Counted from the first letter of the stretch, positions 19,976 to 32,345 are shown. The stretch: DNA of 64,000 nucleotides from Torreya grandis (GCA_037957365.1 JARHVA010004089.1:95001-159000), one strand, 5' to 3'. Translations and numbers: made by a program. Notes: generated by a model from the letters alone, not told the origin.

Positions 19976-22779
19976 CAAACAAAAATGTAAATAAATGGTG
20001 TTATATTCACAAAAGATAAAAAAAATTGTATCGTCAATATGCACAATTCAATCTACATACACTATTTTTGGTTTTAGATGAAATCATCAGACTAAAAACT
20101 TTAACATAAACTCATGTGTTAGATAGAACCATCCATATTTTGGATAGAAATGTCACGCATGGGATGATATTATCACATATTAGACAATATTATCCAAATT
20201 TAAATCACTCCCTACATACTCAAATGTGGCTAAAATATAAAAATGGAAATTTTCAATAATTTCAAATATTATTCAAAATAAAAAAAATTAACACATACTA
20301 AATCCAATGGTTGTTCCACATAAATGAAACTTTCTAATCACTTGAACTTTTGGGAATGATGTCTTGTCATACATGTATTTTGATACTAAAAATTCAAAAC
20401 CCTAATTGAAAATAGTCCAAATCAATTGTCAAACCTCAAAATTTAACCTATTTAAATGAGGTGACTTTGAGCTATAACTCCCAAATTTTTAGGCTCCCTA
20501 ACTAATACTTCCCAAATTTATGTACACGATATCTCCACTATTGTATATCAAATTTAATCATCAATAGTTGTATTATAATACATTTGAGATGTTATTTGAC
20601 ATGGTAGTGTTTCTATAGACATTCATGACAATGTACTTACATGAAATTTGTGATTTTTATCTTTATACACTTATTTTTCCTAATTCCAATGAGTGGAGGT
20701 AATATTCCTACCAATTATGGTGATTTTGTTACTATTGGGGTAGAATTTATTAACATTGTACACTCTATAAATTGACCGTGGCTAGTATAATATGTATACA
20801 TCAAAATATAATCATTGGTCAAAGTATGAATAATTTCAAATAATATAATAAATGAGCTAATTCAAATTAAAATATCCTAAATATTAGCATACCATGAATA
20901 ATTCCAAATAATATAATAAAAGAGATAATTCAAATTAAAATATCCTAAATATTAGCATTATCGATTCAATAAACATGTTATCATCACCTTCAACATTAGT
21001 CATGCATTATTACACACAGTTCCTACTAATTATTCCAAATTTTTTGTATATGCATTTTAATATGATTGATTTGATACTCTCATCCCTCTTATCAAAAGGT
21101 GGTATACAATGGGATTTCTCTAATTTACACAATTCATCGGATGGGTTTAGTTACTTAGAAAATATGGTTATTTAGATGGGTTAAGGTTTATACACATTGA
21201 TGGTTCATTCAAATCACATGATCCAAAAAAAAAGATTAGTTTAAATTTATTTAGATACATGACTGGGATAGTTATATGCAAAATTCAATTATATTTGTGG
21301 GTATATACACTCATTTTGTAGCTTATGGGTTATAGATTCTCATATTTTCTTTAGATATGAGACACACATGGCATATAGACCTATGCAATTTTGTATCATA
21401 TTAGCACCAATCAAATTAGATTATGCATAACCATTATTATAATTTACCAATGATATCATTGACCAGTAAAAATTATGGGGCATGGAATTTTTCCATGAAC
21501 ATTCACACTTATGTATTTTATTTCCAAATATATCGAATATTACCAAGTAGTGAACTCCTATGAATATATAAGTTAATTTACAAGAGTTGATTCAAGTTTA
21601 AATTGGTAATGTGATTAAGTTAATGTGTTTATTAATGACCTAATATTTAATCCATAAGCCCATTATGTGGTTTTCACCTTCCATATTGGGATTACAATAT
21701 CACTGCAAGATTAGTTCCAATTTAGTTACAAGCATAATGTGGTTGAGTTTTAACATCATTACTTGTAAGTTTGTTCATTTCACTATCTAGGAAGTGAACA
21801 AGACTAAATCACCCTTCTCCAATTATTTAGGTCAATTATTGACCCATGGCACTCCATTATCAACAACATGAGCATACTCTAGGAGTGGCATAGTATTGCA
21901 TACAAACAAGTGTAGTTGTTATTTTAATATCATTTGATTTCTTATTATGAAAATTATTTATACTTGGACAATAATTTATCTGATTACCTATATCATATTT
22001 TACATGAACAAATGGACACTATGGAAAATGAACATGCAAGTTCACAAACACCAACATAGGTTTGCATTCTCTTTATCCCTTTAATTTTAGTATTTATAGT
22101 TACATTAAAAATGCTAGATTAAAGGGGGTAATTTTTAGATCATAATTGGTTCAAGTCTTATTTACAACATGATTTAATTTGAATTTTCATATATTGACCC
22201 TCGATAGAAAATTAAGAACTTACTAGCAAATTTGTCTTAATCTTTCAACATCTTCTTGACTTGGTTTGATTGAGTACTATTATGTTTTATCACTTTTAGC
22301 TTTATTTACTATGCCAAAGGGATCCTTGGTCATGTTATGCTTGAATTTACATTTTCTAAGGCTTCTAGATGATTATGTTAATTAAAAACAATACCATTTA
22401 TATGGTATTGTTTTGGATGGGATAAATCATCTTGAGTCTATTTTTCAAAATTATTTTGGACACATTTCACTGCTTGACTATTGGCTTTACACTTTTGAAC
22501 ATATTTGGGTCAAATTTTGCACACCATTAATTTCATAATTAAAAATTTAGACTTTAAAATATACAAATCTTCTTGAAGGTAATTAGGATAGGCAATCATT
22601 ATTAAAAATATTATACCATGTCTACTATATTACTAATTCATTATTTATTATAAAACCTAAAGTATTATAAGGTCAAATTCTATTCTAATTTCTTATACTA
22701 AGGTTAGGCCTAGGAGAATTAACATTTAGTATTGCATCCACATGATTTGACACACACTCAAGTTAAAGGGAGATCTACA
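19976..22779. other. AT-rich stretch upstream of PMD gene; no gene recognised
   Basis: Possible 5' leader of the antisense PMD gene and the 3' region of gypsy-1. It contains a local duplication of about 60 bp ('ataatttcaaataatataat...aaatattagcat' at 20,828-20,895 and 20,896-20,958). No domain was found on either strand. Confidence 0.45.
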
Positions 22780-23379
22780 TGTAGTTTAAACCCTCTTAGG
22801 AGTATTGGCAATGTAGGCAATGCTCAACTAGTCAATGGGGATTGGTTGAGGCTAATCCAAAGTAAAATACGAACCCTTTGGTAGGTTTTTCTAATCAAAA
22901 GTGTAAAATATAGGGTTTGACCAAAGGATAAAAAATACATGAGTTTATATGTAGGTCTGACAATGAGTGAATATAAAAAAGGCACCTACAAATTCAATCA
23001 CACCAATTTAAGCAGAAATAATAGGTATTTGTAATCTTATACAACATCATCAAATTTAGAAAAAACCATCTATACAGTAACAAACTTGAGTGATAGTTCT
23101 GTTTGGTGCCCAAATTGTAATAATTTATAGATTTGAACATGTACGCAAGTATTTAAAGGGAGATGGCAGACATCAATAACATAAACTCACATAACAGTCC
23201 CAAAAATAAGCTAAGATCTCTCCATACCTTGATTACTTTGTTTATTCCATATTTAGTATATGTTATAATTAGTCAATAGTATTAAGTTTTGATAGATGTA
23301 ATTATATGTATTGTAATCTAAATTATTTCAAAAGTTTTTTATCTTATTTATATTTAGTTAATTGAAATGGGATAAAATA
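22780..23379 (+). repeat. Gypsy-1 3' LTR
   Basis: About 600 bp, beginning TGTAGTTTAAACCC after a purine-rich tract (AAAGGGAGATC, 22,766-22,775) and ending AAAATA, where AAAACA is seen in the 5' copy. Positions 22,945-23,379 match 1-442. The boundaries are eye estimates. Confidence 0.55.
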
Positions 23380-26300
23380 GTGAGCATAAGTAAAGTAGGT
23401 TATGGTTTGGTCAAATCACACATTTTCAAGTTTCCAATACCTTTGCACACCCTTATTCTAGTAATGAAATTACTAGAGTAAAAGGATAGAAGGTGGTACC
23501 TGGGAATAACCGTATGGGTGTTATCCAAGTATGTATTATGTTTTATGACTTGGTCCATGCAAACTTTTAATGAAACATGTAGAAATCAATTTTTACTTAT
23601 GATGTAAGATCAAAAATTAACAACATTAAACATCTGTAAAATGAAATATAAATGAATGAATGCACCTATAGGCATTGTGAACCAAACTATCTTCTAGAGA
23701 TAATGGAGAATGGGGTGATATTTCCCCATTGGAGATGCTTGAGTAAGAACATGGGTTGAGTTGAATATGCCCCAACCCTCATTTTAAACAAACAAGTGCC
23801 TAAATTTTATGTTATGCCTAAACTTATCCCCACATAACTCCAATAAATTTGAGTAGATGGAATCCACTATGGGTTCCAATAAATTTGAGTAATGCCTAAG
23901 AGTCTATGTATAGTTTTTAATTCATCCATTTCAGATGAATTATATGATTTTTTTGAGTAATTCCTAAGTATAATTTATTGTTTGAAATAATCTTAAGTAA
24001 TACTAAATAGATAATGACTTTAATTTCCATTCCATCTTGTAATTTGAGTAACCTAAGTAATATAACCTATGTTAATTTATCATGTTATCTAAAAAACTAT
24101 AAACAAATTCTAGGCATATGCCCCCATTGTAATAAAGTGTGTAATTCTGAGTCCTTTAGTATATGTAAAAATCTCACAAAATATATGACATATGTTGCAC
24201 ATATGACCCTAATCTGACTCAAAACTATTAAAATATAAGTAAAACCTCTAATAATATGTATGAACTTGTACCATTATGAAGTAATTTGTGCTCAAATTTT
24301 GAATTTTATGTATCTATAAAAGCTTAATCTATAAGGCAAGCCACTATGTATGCCCCCATTTTGAGGTGAGGAAAGAAGTATATGAATTACATATATCAAA
24401 AGATATTAGTTAAAGGACCATGGTATATATAAAATATGTAAGCAGTGTAAAACATATAATAGCATGTGATGAATATGTCATCATAGTTAGAATAAATCAT
24501 ATGTGCATGTATAAAACATGTATCCTAAGCATCCATTTTATTTTTAAGATAGATACATCAATGAGAAATGTAGTGAATAATAAACATAGTAATGAATATC
24601 CATAAATTGAGTAATAACTATGATAAAAAGTGCATTTTATGTATCATGGAATAAAAATAAAAAATCCAAGTGTGTGATATAGATCATAGTACTAACAAGC
24701 TGAACAATCTTAGTAGACAATCCTAGAAGTGTCCACACAACAAAAATTCCAACAATCAAAGATGGTCTCATGCCTATGATTCAAACAATAAATCACACGT
24801 AATAGTACTTGATGTCACACAAGGCTTAGGGCCACACACAATGGACAATCTAATGTTGCACACCCAATAGACAATCTAATGTCACACACACAATGGACAG
24901 TTTAACAACCCACACATAATAGAAAATTTAATGTCACACACATAATGGATAATTTCATGTCACACACAATGGAAAAATTAATTTCACACACACAATAGAT
25001 AATTTAATGTCACACACTCAATGGAAAATCTAATGTCACATAATAAACATAATCAAAGAACAACCAAAAACAATAATAATGGATAGAATAAACAAGGCTA
25101 ATCTACATAATTAAAGTATGTCATCATTATATAGAAAAATATATAATATCTTATAAAATATATATCTAAGTAGTATGAGTCAGAGTAAGTCATGTATAAT
25201 CAATGTAATTTAGTGTACTATGATCAATGAGGATAGTCATAGAATGATAAAAATTATATAAAGCAACTATATACTCCTAGTAAAATATTTCATTTTAAGA
25301 TATTTCCCCCAATGTAGGAAACTAGTTCCTAGGTGTAGACAAGTCCCACATCTATGTGCCAATGTCATAGATGTCCTACATGTCCTACACCTCACTCATG
25401 TATACTATGAAACACATGTGGATAGAAAAAATGGATACATAATGTATTATGTGTGATCAAGCATAAAAGAACATGTAAATAAGCAATACATGTTGTGCAT
25501 AGGTCTTAGTTTTGTTTTTTTTTGTATTTTTCAAGGTTTTGAATCAGAAGCTCAAAGACCTAAAATGAAATATAATGGATGAAATAACTCTTCGAGGACT
25601 CTAATGATAAATTAATAAACTCTAAGTATAGGATTTCAAAAAATAATCCATATGTCCTCATCATAAACATCATTATACACATTAACTTTAATTACCTTTG
25701 ATTTTCATTTTACTCTTTATCAGATGGCATGCATACATAGTGCATTTTATTCAATTGTAAATTAGGGCTCACAATATTTTTCATTAGATAATGATTTCTC
25801 ACTTGTTTTTTAATATTTTGTCTTTTGGTAGTCATTATTCCCATCACGTTTAGTCTTGATTATAAGCCCATAATATAAAAAGGCTATATGTTTATTTGGC
25901 TTGTTAACTATAGCTTTCATTTATTATAAACATTAATTTCCAAGTGTAGCCTACAATTGGTCACTAGGATGCATAAAAAATATCAATGTATCAAAAACCT
26001 TGGGACACCACAAGTGAATGGTAATGTAATATGTCACATCAATTCCTAAACATGTATATTGTGTTGTAATTCCTTTGTGTTAGGACCTAATTATTGTAAG
26101 AATACAATTTTACATGCATTTCATCAATCTAAATCTACCAATGGTATATACCATTACGTATACCATAATAGTCAAAATTTCATGTCATTGGCACTTTCAA
26201 TCTTTATGTCATTTATTTCTAGATTAGTTCTTGTTAGAAACCACTACTTGTGGTTTTTTTGTATGTGTTACTATAATGATCTCTTTATATTTAATCTTTT

Positions 26301-26544
26301 GTATATTTGGTGTCAATGATGCACAATTGTATATTTGGTGCCCTCTTATTTTTTTATAATTACTTAATGGCATTCCTTCTTGAGTTGACAATCTACTAAG
26401 AGTTTTATGTCAAGTTGTGGGTAAATTCATCAAATGCCTATCAAGGAACATCTATAACATAGTCCTCAGTGTATTTTGTGCAATAGTAAGTTGTAATCTA
26501 ACAATTGGTTTTGGATTCATGGATTTTATATTATTTACTATATT
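23380..26544 (-). repeat. Diverged internal-region remnant related to gypsy-2
   Basis: Several blocks match the non-coding left half of gypsy-2: 'tagtaatgaaatta(c/t)t' at 23,458 versus 45,645; 'atgcccccattgtaat' at 24,118 versus 46,559; 'cccccattttgaggtgaggaaagaa' at 24,354 versus 46,825. The order and orientation are the same, so it is probably the spacer of a second, older gypsy-2-type element. No coding domain was found. The left end of the CACTA element interrupts it at 26,548. Confidence 0.45.
24832..25040. repeat. 27-bp minisatellite, about 8 units
   Basis: Units follow CACACACAATGGACAATCTAATGT-like consensus with one or two changes each. The array ends at 'cataataaac'. Confidence 0.85.
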
Positions 26545-26547
26545 TGT
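26545..26547. repeat. Left TSD of CACTA element (TGT)
   Basis: TGT before CACTAGTAG. The same TGT follows the right end at 43,953-43,955. Three base pairs is the CACTA target-site length. Confidence 0.8.
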
Positions 26548-27075
26548 CACTAGTAGAAAAATAATAATAAATGACTAAAAAAACTACTAAAATTGAATAT
26601 AAATGACTAAGCTTGGTCAGGTGACCATTAGTAGTTTATTGTCGATCATTTATAATGCAACCAAATTTATGACTAAACCAGTTTTAGTCATTTATTGGTT
26701 ATTTTGATTGATCAATTTGGTAGTATATTTAGTCATTAATGTGGTCATTGATTGTTGTTAATTGGTCATTTATTTAATCATGGTAGTCATTTATTTAGTC
26801 ATTGTAATTATTAATTGCCGTCAATTGGTAGTATATTTAGTCATTTTAATCATTATTTTGCCATTAATTGGTCATATATTTAGTCATATTTATTCATTTA
26901 TTTATGTTAATTGGTAGTATATTTAGTCAATTTAATTATTAATTGACATCAATTAGTAGTATATTTAATCAATTTAATTGACTAATTTCTATTAATTGGT
27001 AGTAAATTTAGTCATTTTAATTTTTAATTGTCATTATTTGGTAGTTAATTTAATTATTTTTTTCACTGATTTCTG
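26548..27075. repeat. CACTA left terminal and subterminal repeats
   Basis: CACTAGTAG terminus followed by about a dozen TTAGTCATTT/AAATGACTAA-type motifs. From about 26,690 they are arranged as loose 50-70 bp repeats of the form 'ttaattggtagtatatttagtcattttaat'. No coding sequence. Confidence 0.8.
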
Positions 27076-27619
27076 TCAACTAGTATTATATTCATACATT
27101 GTTTATTAATTACACAATCATTATATTCACTACTAGTTTAGTAGTAAATTTTCATTTATATGATATGAATAATTTATTAAATACCATAAATTGTATAATG
27201 CAGAAATAAACATATATTTTTTTGGTTCAATACTTGAGAATTATAAGGGTCCAAGGCCCTTTGACAAAAAATATTCAACAAAAACAAAATAGTCTTATAC
27301 GCTCAGCATCCTTCCATACCAAGGCATATGACCAATCTATTAACAAAACAAAATGTTACCAAAGCATCCTTAGATACATAAATATTTCTATTATTATCTT
27401 ACTATTTTAATAACTATTAACAGCCAAAATCCAACAAACTAACCAACTATTCCAGAATTACTAATTCCATAAGCTTCACCTAATTTGTGCAAATTTTCTT
27501 CTTCTTTAGCTCCTCAATCAAACTACCTGTTGCTGCACCCAAATCCATAAAAAAATTTCTTGCCTTTGAATGATTCAAATCCGCCATCTTGTTATCCTTC
27601 TAAATGCCTATAGATTGTT
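27076..27619 (-). other. Tail of unknown minus-strand frame; otherwise nothing recognised
   Basis: At 27,587-27,480 the minus strand reads MADLNHSKARNFFMDLGAA then EELKKKKICTN, which looks like real coding and may be a downstream exon or shifted frame of the gene at 28,345-27,650. The rest is AT-rich. Confidence 0.35.
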
Positions 27620-27649
27620 CACAAGGTAAAAAAATAGTCTTTTCTATAC

Positions 27650-28345
27650 TTTACCAGCTACCTCCCCATGTCCATTATGCTTGCCTTTCCACCAACATGG
27701 AGACTTAAAAGAGCCTCTCACCACTCCTTCACCCAATATTTTAATTGTATTTACCCTATCTTTATCACACCTCATCACCCTCCATTCTACCAAGTTGGGA
27801 ATGGGTTTCAGAAGATCTTCAACACAAGGCAATCTAACTCCCTGCATTTCTTCCAACTTCAACTGCACTCTACAAGTTACTTCCACATCCTTGGAAAAAT
27901 CAACCAAAGCTAGGAATCAAAATTCAAGCTCTCAAAACATTTCCAATAGGATAAAATCTAAATAGTCTCTCTCTAAAAATGGTAAAAGAAGAAATGGCCC
28001 AAGTGGCAAAGATGTTAAAGCCTCTACCAACTCAAACTTGTATTCTGGCCATATGAAGAATTCCACCATTGCTTGAACCTGGGTTCTATCCATCATAACT
28101 AGGCAAATATTAGAAGCAAATAAAGAGGCCAAGTCAGAATTAACTCTAACTCGATAACTCTATGCTAGAAAATCCATGCCCAACACCAACTTGATATATG
28201 CCACCACTTCAAGAGGATTCCAAAAAACATTCGATAAACGTGTCTTTGAGACCATTCCAACAAAGCCCATCTCACAACTTTTGCCTTTGCCAAAAGCTAA
28301 TGGCCAACCAACTGATTCCAAACAAAATTTGTCCATCTCTACTAC
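27650..28345 (-). pseudogene. Unknown reading frame of about 230 codons
   Basis: One minus-strand frame runs without indels from about 28,345 (EMDKFCLESVGWPLAFGKGK) through LASLFASNICLVMMDRTQVQ, FELVEALTSLPLGPFLLLPF, LVDFSKDVEVTCRVQLKLEE and PCVEDLLKPIPNLVEWRV to GSFKSPCWWKGKHNGHGEV. It stops at TAG 27,650. Only three internal stops occur (TAG and two TGA), at former Gln or Arg codons. The Lys/Gly/Trp/Cys-rich end could suit a nucleic-acid-binding tail, but I do not recognise a family. It lies in the tnp-distal part of the CACTA element and has the same orientation as tnpA. It could be captured host sequence or another element's ORF. Confidence 0.5.
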
Positions 28346-28697
28346 TCCTCAAACTTAAACACTACCAAACCAAGAAGCCTATCAACCATCTGTCAAAATG
28401 CCTCTCTAAAACTATTGTAAGGCATAAATATCCAAAACGTGAGAAAAGAGATGGCATAAATGCTCCAAATAATAAATGCTCTACATCTCAGTACCATCAA
28501 AAAATCATTCTGCCAGCTTTAAAATACATCAACCTTCACACTTGGGAAATGTTGAAGAATGATTACTTAACAACTAATCACTTTCTCATGAATTTGTAAT
28601 CTTTTGAAAAAGATTTCAAATCATAAAAATTCTCTATATTAACAAATATGGAGACATCATTAGTTTTTTTTAAATAATTTAAATAAAATACCATAAT

Positions 28698-28750
28698 ATC
28701 AATATTAAAATTGCATTTTTATATTTTTTAAATAGCAATCTAATATTGAT
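28698..28750. repeat. Hairpin 1 (ATCAATATTA...TAATATTGAT)
   Basis: Inverted repeat with arms ATCAATATTA-A-ATTGC and its complement around an AT-rich loop. Confidence 0.75.
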
Positions 28751-28783
28751 ATTTCTCAATTAAAAACCTAAACAAACCATATT

Positions 28784-28828
28784 ATCAACATTAAAATTGC
28801 TTTTTTTAAAAAGCAATATAATGTTGAT
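28784..28828. repeat. Hairpin 2 (ATCAACATTA...TAATGTTGAT)
   Basis: Near-perfect 45-bp palindrome with arms ATCAACATTAAAATTGCTTT and complement, one mismatch. It starts 86 bp after hairpin 1 and is clearly its relative. Confidence 0.8.
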
Positions 28829-28869
28829 ATTTATCAATTTAAAAATCAATCTGATCAAAAGACTGACAA

Positions 28870-28990
28870 TCCTCCTAGCTCTTATTAACATTATCCATCC
28901 TTTCCTCCTCACACTGATCAATCACTACATTGGCCAAAAAATCAGCCACTTTATTACTTTTTTTGAAACAATGGTAAAAATATTGATTCA
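28870..28990 (-). pseudogene. RNase H C-terminal scrap (LINE-like)
   Basis: The minus-strand frame reads HCFKKSNKVADFLANVVID. The 'xNxxADxLA' helix is the C-terminal end of RNase H domains found in plant LINE ORF2 and related host fragments. No RT was found upstream, so this is a short remnant. Confidence 0.4.
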
Positions 28991-29046
28991 ACATCATGAT
29001 AAAAAAAAGGTAATCTACAATTAAAAATATAATGTAATTTTGATGA

Positions 29047-29051
<5 letters not shown>

Positions 29052-29079
<28 letters not shown>

Positions 29080-29102
29080 ATCAAAAATGTGTGTGTGTGT
29101 GT
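29052..29102. repeat. (TA)n and (GT)n microsatellites
   Basis: About 14 TA units, then about 8 GT units. Confidence 0.9.
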
Positions 29103-29285
29103 AATCAAAAATGTCAAATTCTAAAAAATTTCAACTCTTGCAAATACACCATGATAAAAATTCCTAAAGAACACATTCAAACTATATATATATATATAAT
29201 CAAAAATGTCAAAGTCTAAGATTTTTCAACTCTTGCAAATACACCATGATAAAAATCCCTAAACAACACATTAAAACTACTGCAT
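29102..29285. repeat. Tandem duplication, unit about 95 bp
   Basis: 'aatcaaaaatgtcaaa' through 'aacacattcaaact' at 29,102-29,184 recurs at 29,197-29,280, separated by a short TA run. Confidence 0.85.
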
Positions 29286-31880
29286 AAAGTAGTGGGCCAA
29301 GTTGTCTAACAGCTAGTCATGATAAAGATCAATTATGTCATTTTTTTCAAATATTTTTGTGGCTACCATGTGAAGGTTCCTTCTTTCTCTTTCAAATGGA
29401 TAGCTCCATCTATTTTTTCTTCATAAAGGGTATGTTACTTGTGACCTTTAAAATATTCACATTTATATCTCCTGTTCCTTTCAATTTGACTCCATGTATA
29501 ATATATAGTGAGTGAATCCATCTAATACCCATAGTAGCACCATCAAATGGATCCAACACCCCAACTTTATCCCATTCTTGGATTTTATCAATACATTTCT
29601 ATAAAAATAAAAAAATATATACATTATATTGAGATATAAAACATTTGATAACACACAGATAAACATTCAATAAATATTTATAAGAAATTAGAAAATGATG
29701 ATAGGAAACCTGAAACCATGCACCTGACATATTAAACAAAAATTAACTTTCTGCTATTTGATACAGAATGGATGTTACATATAGAAGGTGTTAATATGTT
29801 AGTAGTCATGTGCCATGAAGATGTGGATGCTACAAAGACAACAAGTGTCATTCCTCTAGTTGCCATGGGCTATTATGTAGTTGTTATGGGCACCTTCCTC
29901 ACCATTGGGCACAACTTTGTAGTGGATATGGACTCAACCTATAGTTGTTTTTGGTACATCCTAACCCCTATATACACCTCTCTAGTAGCTGTAAGTTAAT
30001 TCCTCACAAATAATGAGCTATGGCTTTGGCTATGGGCTATTAAAAAAATTATGGAAGACACCAGACAAGCTAGAGGAGGAATGAAGGAAGATTAGAGTAG
30101 AAACTTCAATCATTTCTAAGGAATAACCATATCCATGAATAATAAAGTAAGTGCTACAATAAAGGCATACACTTCCAATTTCCATTTGGAGTGTTGTAGA
30201 CCAGAATTTATGACTACAAGAATACAAAAGAACCATTCTCAGCTTCTGGTCACTTCATGACAAATTATTTCACTCTAATAATAAGAGAGATTTGGGATTT
30301 TTTTTGGAGCATAGATCCCAATTTTGATAAAACAAATGATTACCAAATTAAAATTTCACTAAATAAAGAATCCATTAGTAAACATCCTCATTTACTGGGA
30401 GTAAGATAGAAAAGAAACAAGCCATCAGTAGGCTCATACAGAGGAGATCAATAGAAGAAAATGCCATCACCCACCATCCATAATTATAAAGGATCTAACT
30501 TGGATAACAAATAAATATCTATAGAAACTACCTTGTGGAAGGATGTCAATAGTCTCTCATACCATTACAAGACCACTATTCAAGTGCTTTGCAGGTCATC
30601 ATGATTGCATGTAAGTTGTTTAGGGTATAATTAAAGGATAGGACACTATGATCACATAATTACCCAAGGGTAAAAATACAACAAAATCATGACTACCAGG
30701 GTAATAATTGCATGAGAAAACAACAAGCTAAGCTTCTATTTAGATAAACACTCACATGCAGATTTCTTATGCCATAACCTTAGGAATCAATAGTTATAAA
30801 GGTACAGTGTATCTTTTAGTCATAGAAAAGCACTTTATTTTTTTAATATAGCATGCATTATATTAAAAAGCATTTTTAATCATTAAAACATCATTCATCA
30901 AGTCTTGTCATGAGCTATGCCAACTCACCACTCAAAACCCTCATTATGACCCCATCCTATCTTTTTACATCCTACATGTACCATGTTACTTAGGGACAAG
31001 TGACACTTCATGTGGGGGGGAGAATATTGTGGGAAATCAATCACATGATAATCTATGTAGGTAGATTGAAATCCCATGATTATGCCATAATTACACCCAT
31101 ATTTGATTGGGGAAAACAATCAATTTTATTGTTTTCCACTTTGAGATCATATCTCATTCACAAAGACCTAAGCAAGACATTGCTACAGCCTATAACCAAA
31201 ACCACCATTATTGAAGAAACTTGCTTCACTACAGGTAGTAATCTGAAGGTAAAATTGAGTGTTTTGAAGATATATCCATTTGAAAAAATTGATAGGAATA
31301 TAAACTAGCCAAAATGGAAGGTTTAATAGTGATAAGGGAACCCTCAGACCACAGGGAATTGCAAGGAGATCCAGATAGCTAGGACATCTTTAGTAGGGTT
31401 GGATGAGCTACCTATTTTGAGAAACTATAGGATTTTTCAGAACATCTCACTAGAAAATTTGCATGGTCTTTTATAAGAGAATAGGTGACAGTATTTGGCA
31501 TAATATTTGGTGATTATAGAGTTAGGGCCTATGTATTTCTTCTATTCTATTTAAAAAAATTACATCAAAAATATTTGATATTCCTATATACCTAATATTG
31601 TAGAGATAGGAAACCTAAAACCATGCACCTGACATATTAAACAAAAATTAACTTCCCACTATTTGAAATCTATGTATGCACTCTATTACAAACTAAGCTC
31701 TAAGCTTCCATATGTAAGTTAAATGTTCTCCCTTATTTCCATAATCTATGTATACTAGCTAATTACACTTCACTACTATTTTAACCATCTTCTATCACAT
31801 AGGTAATGATTACCCTTATTTACATAATAAAACAACCATTACTTACTTGAGTAGTAATTACTTGCATGTGGTTTCATAGC
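29286..31880. other. CACTA interior; no firm gene
   Basis: A 60-bp direct repeat ('ataggaaacct(g/a)aaaccatgcacc' and onward) occurs at 29,701-29,760 and 31,607-31,665. A minus-strand patch near 29,600-29,470 reads DPFDGATMGIRWIHSLYI and looks like old coding, unassigned. The frame at 31,000-31,308 (plus) is open for about 100 codons but shows no domain. Confidence 0.4.
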
Positions 31881-31886
31881 ACTCAC

Positions 31887-31985
31887 CTCGAGTTTAGTAC
31901 CACTACTACTATGAATATCATGCACATGCTCATCAAGTTCAACATAATCACTATCAACATTGACATAAAGTTGTGTAGCTTTGCA
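31887..31985 (-). pseudogene. tnpA-like gene, last visible exon (copy 2 of duplicated exon)
   Basis: The minus-strand exon reads SDYVELDEHVHDIHSSSG-TKLE and is followed by a clean splice donor, GAG|GTGAGT, at 31,887/31,886. It is a diverged duplicate of the exon at 32,259-32,345 (DHDELDKNVQHSHSCAKVE). The acceptor side is not certain. Confidence 0.5.
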
Positions 31986-32074
31986 GAGAACTCTATTGAC
32001 ATGGCCTTTTTTCTTTTCATTCTATTTTCATATAATTTATCTACATGTGGTTTAATCATCATGCAAAAATTAAT

Positions 32075-32240
32075 ATAAGTCAAGTGAAGAATGCAAAAGA
32101 TATACATTTTTGTCCAAAATAAGAATGACAAAACATTGGGATAGATTAACTTACAACTTAAAGAATGTAAAAGCTATAATTTTTATCCAAAAGAACATTT
32201 TAAGCATGAAGAATGACAAAACATTGGGATAGATAACTGA
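32075..32240. repeat. Intronic tandem repeat
   Basis: 'aagaatg(a)caaaacattgggatagat' and neighbouring 'aatgcaaaagatataca' recur about 85 bp apart (32,123 and 32,211), between the two duplicated exons. Confidence 0.6.
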
Positions 32241-32258
32241 AAACAACTACTATATTAC

Positions 32259-32345
32259 CTCAACTTTAGCACAACTATGACTGTGTTGCACATTCTTGTC
32301 TAGTTCATCATGATCAATTATCAATATTGGTAGCTATGTTGACAT
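32259..32345 (-). pseudogene. tnpA-like gene, duplicated exon copy 1
   Basis: Minus strand IDHDELDKNVQHSHSCAKVE, then donor GAG|GTAATA at 32,259/32,258. Paralogous to the exon at 31,887-31,985, with conserved spacing of flanking intron sequence, so an exon plus part of its intron was duplicated. Confidence 0.5.

Noticed and set aside
24832..25040. CRISPR-like array
   Set aside because: Units are contiguous with no unique spacers, and the sequence is plainly a plant transposon region.
27668..27965. Plus-strand frames of 81 and 94 codons
   Set aside because: The minus strand holds a longer, coherent frame with C-to-T type stops through the same bases; the plus frames look like its shadow.
28198..28599. 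Plus-strand frame of 133 codons (longest of the area)
   Set aside because: Lys/Asn/Ser-rich with no domain, and it overlaps the better supported minus-strand frame. I keep some doubt.
29052..29102. TA/GT microsatellites as functional elements
   Set aside because: Ordinary slippage repeats.
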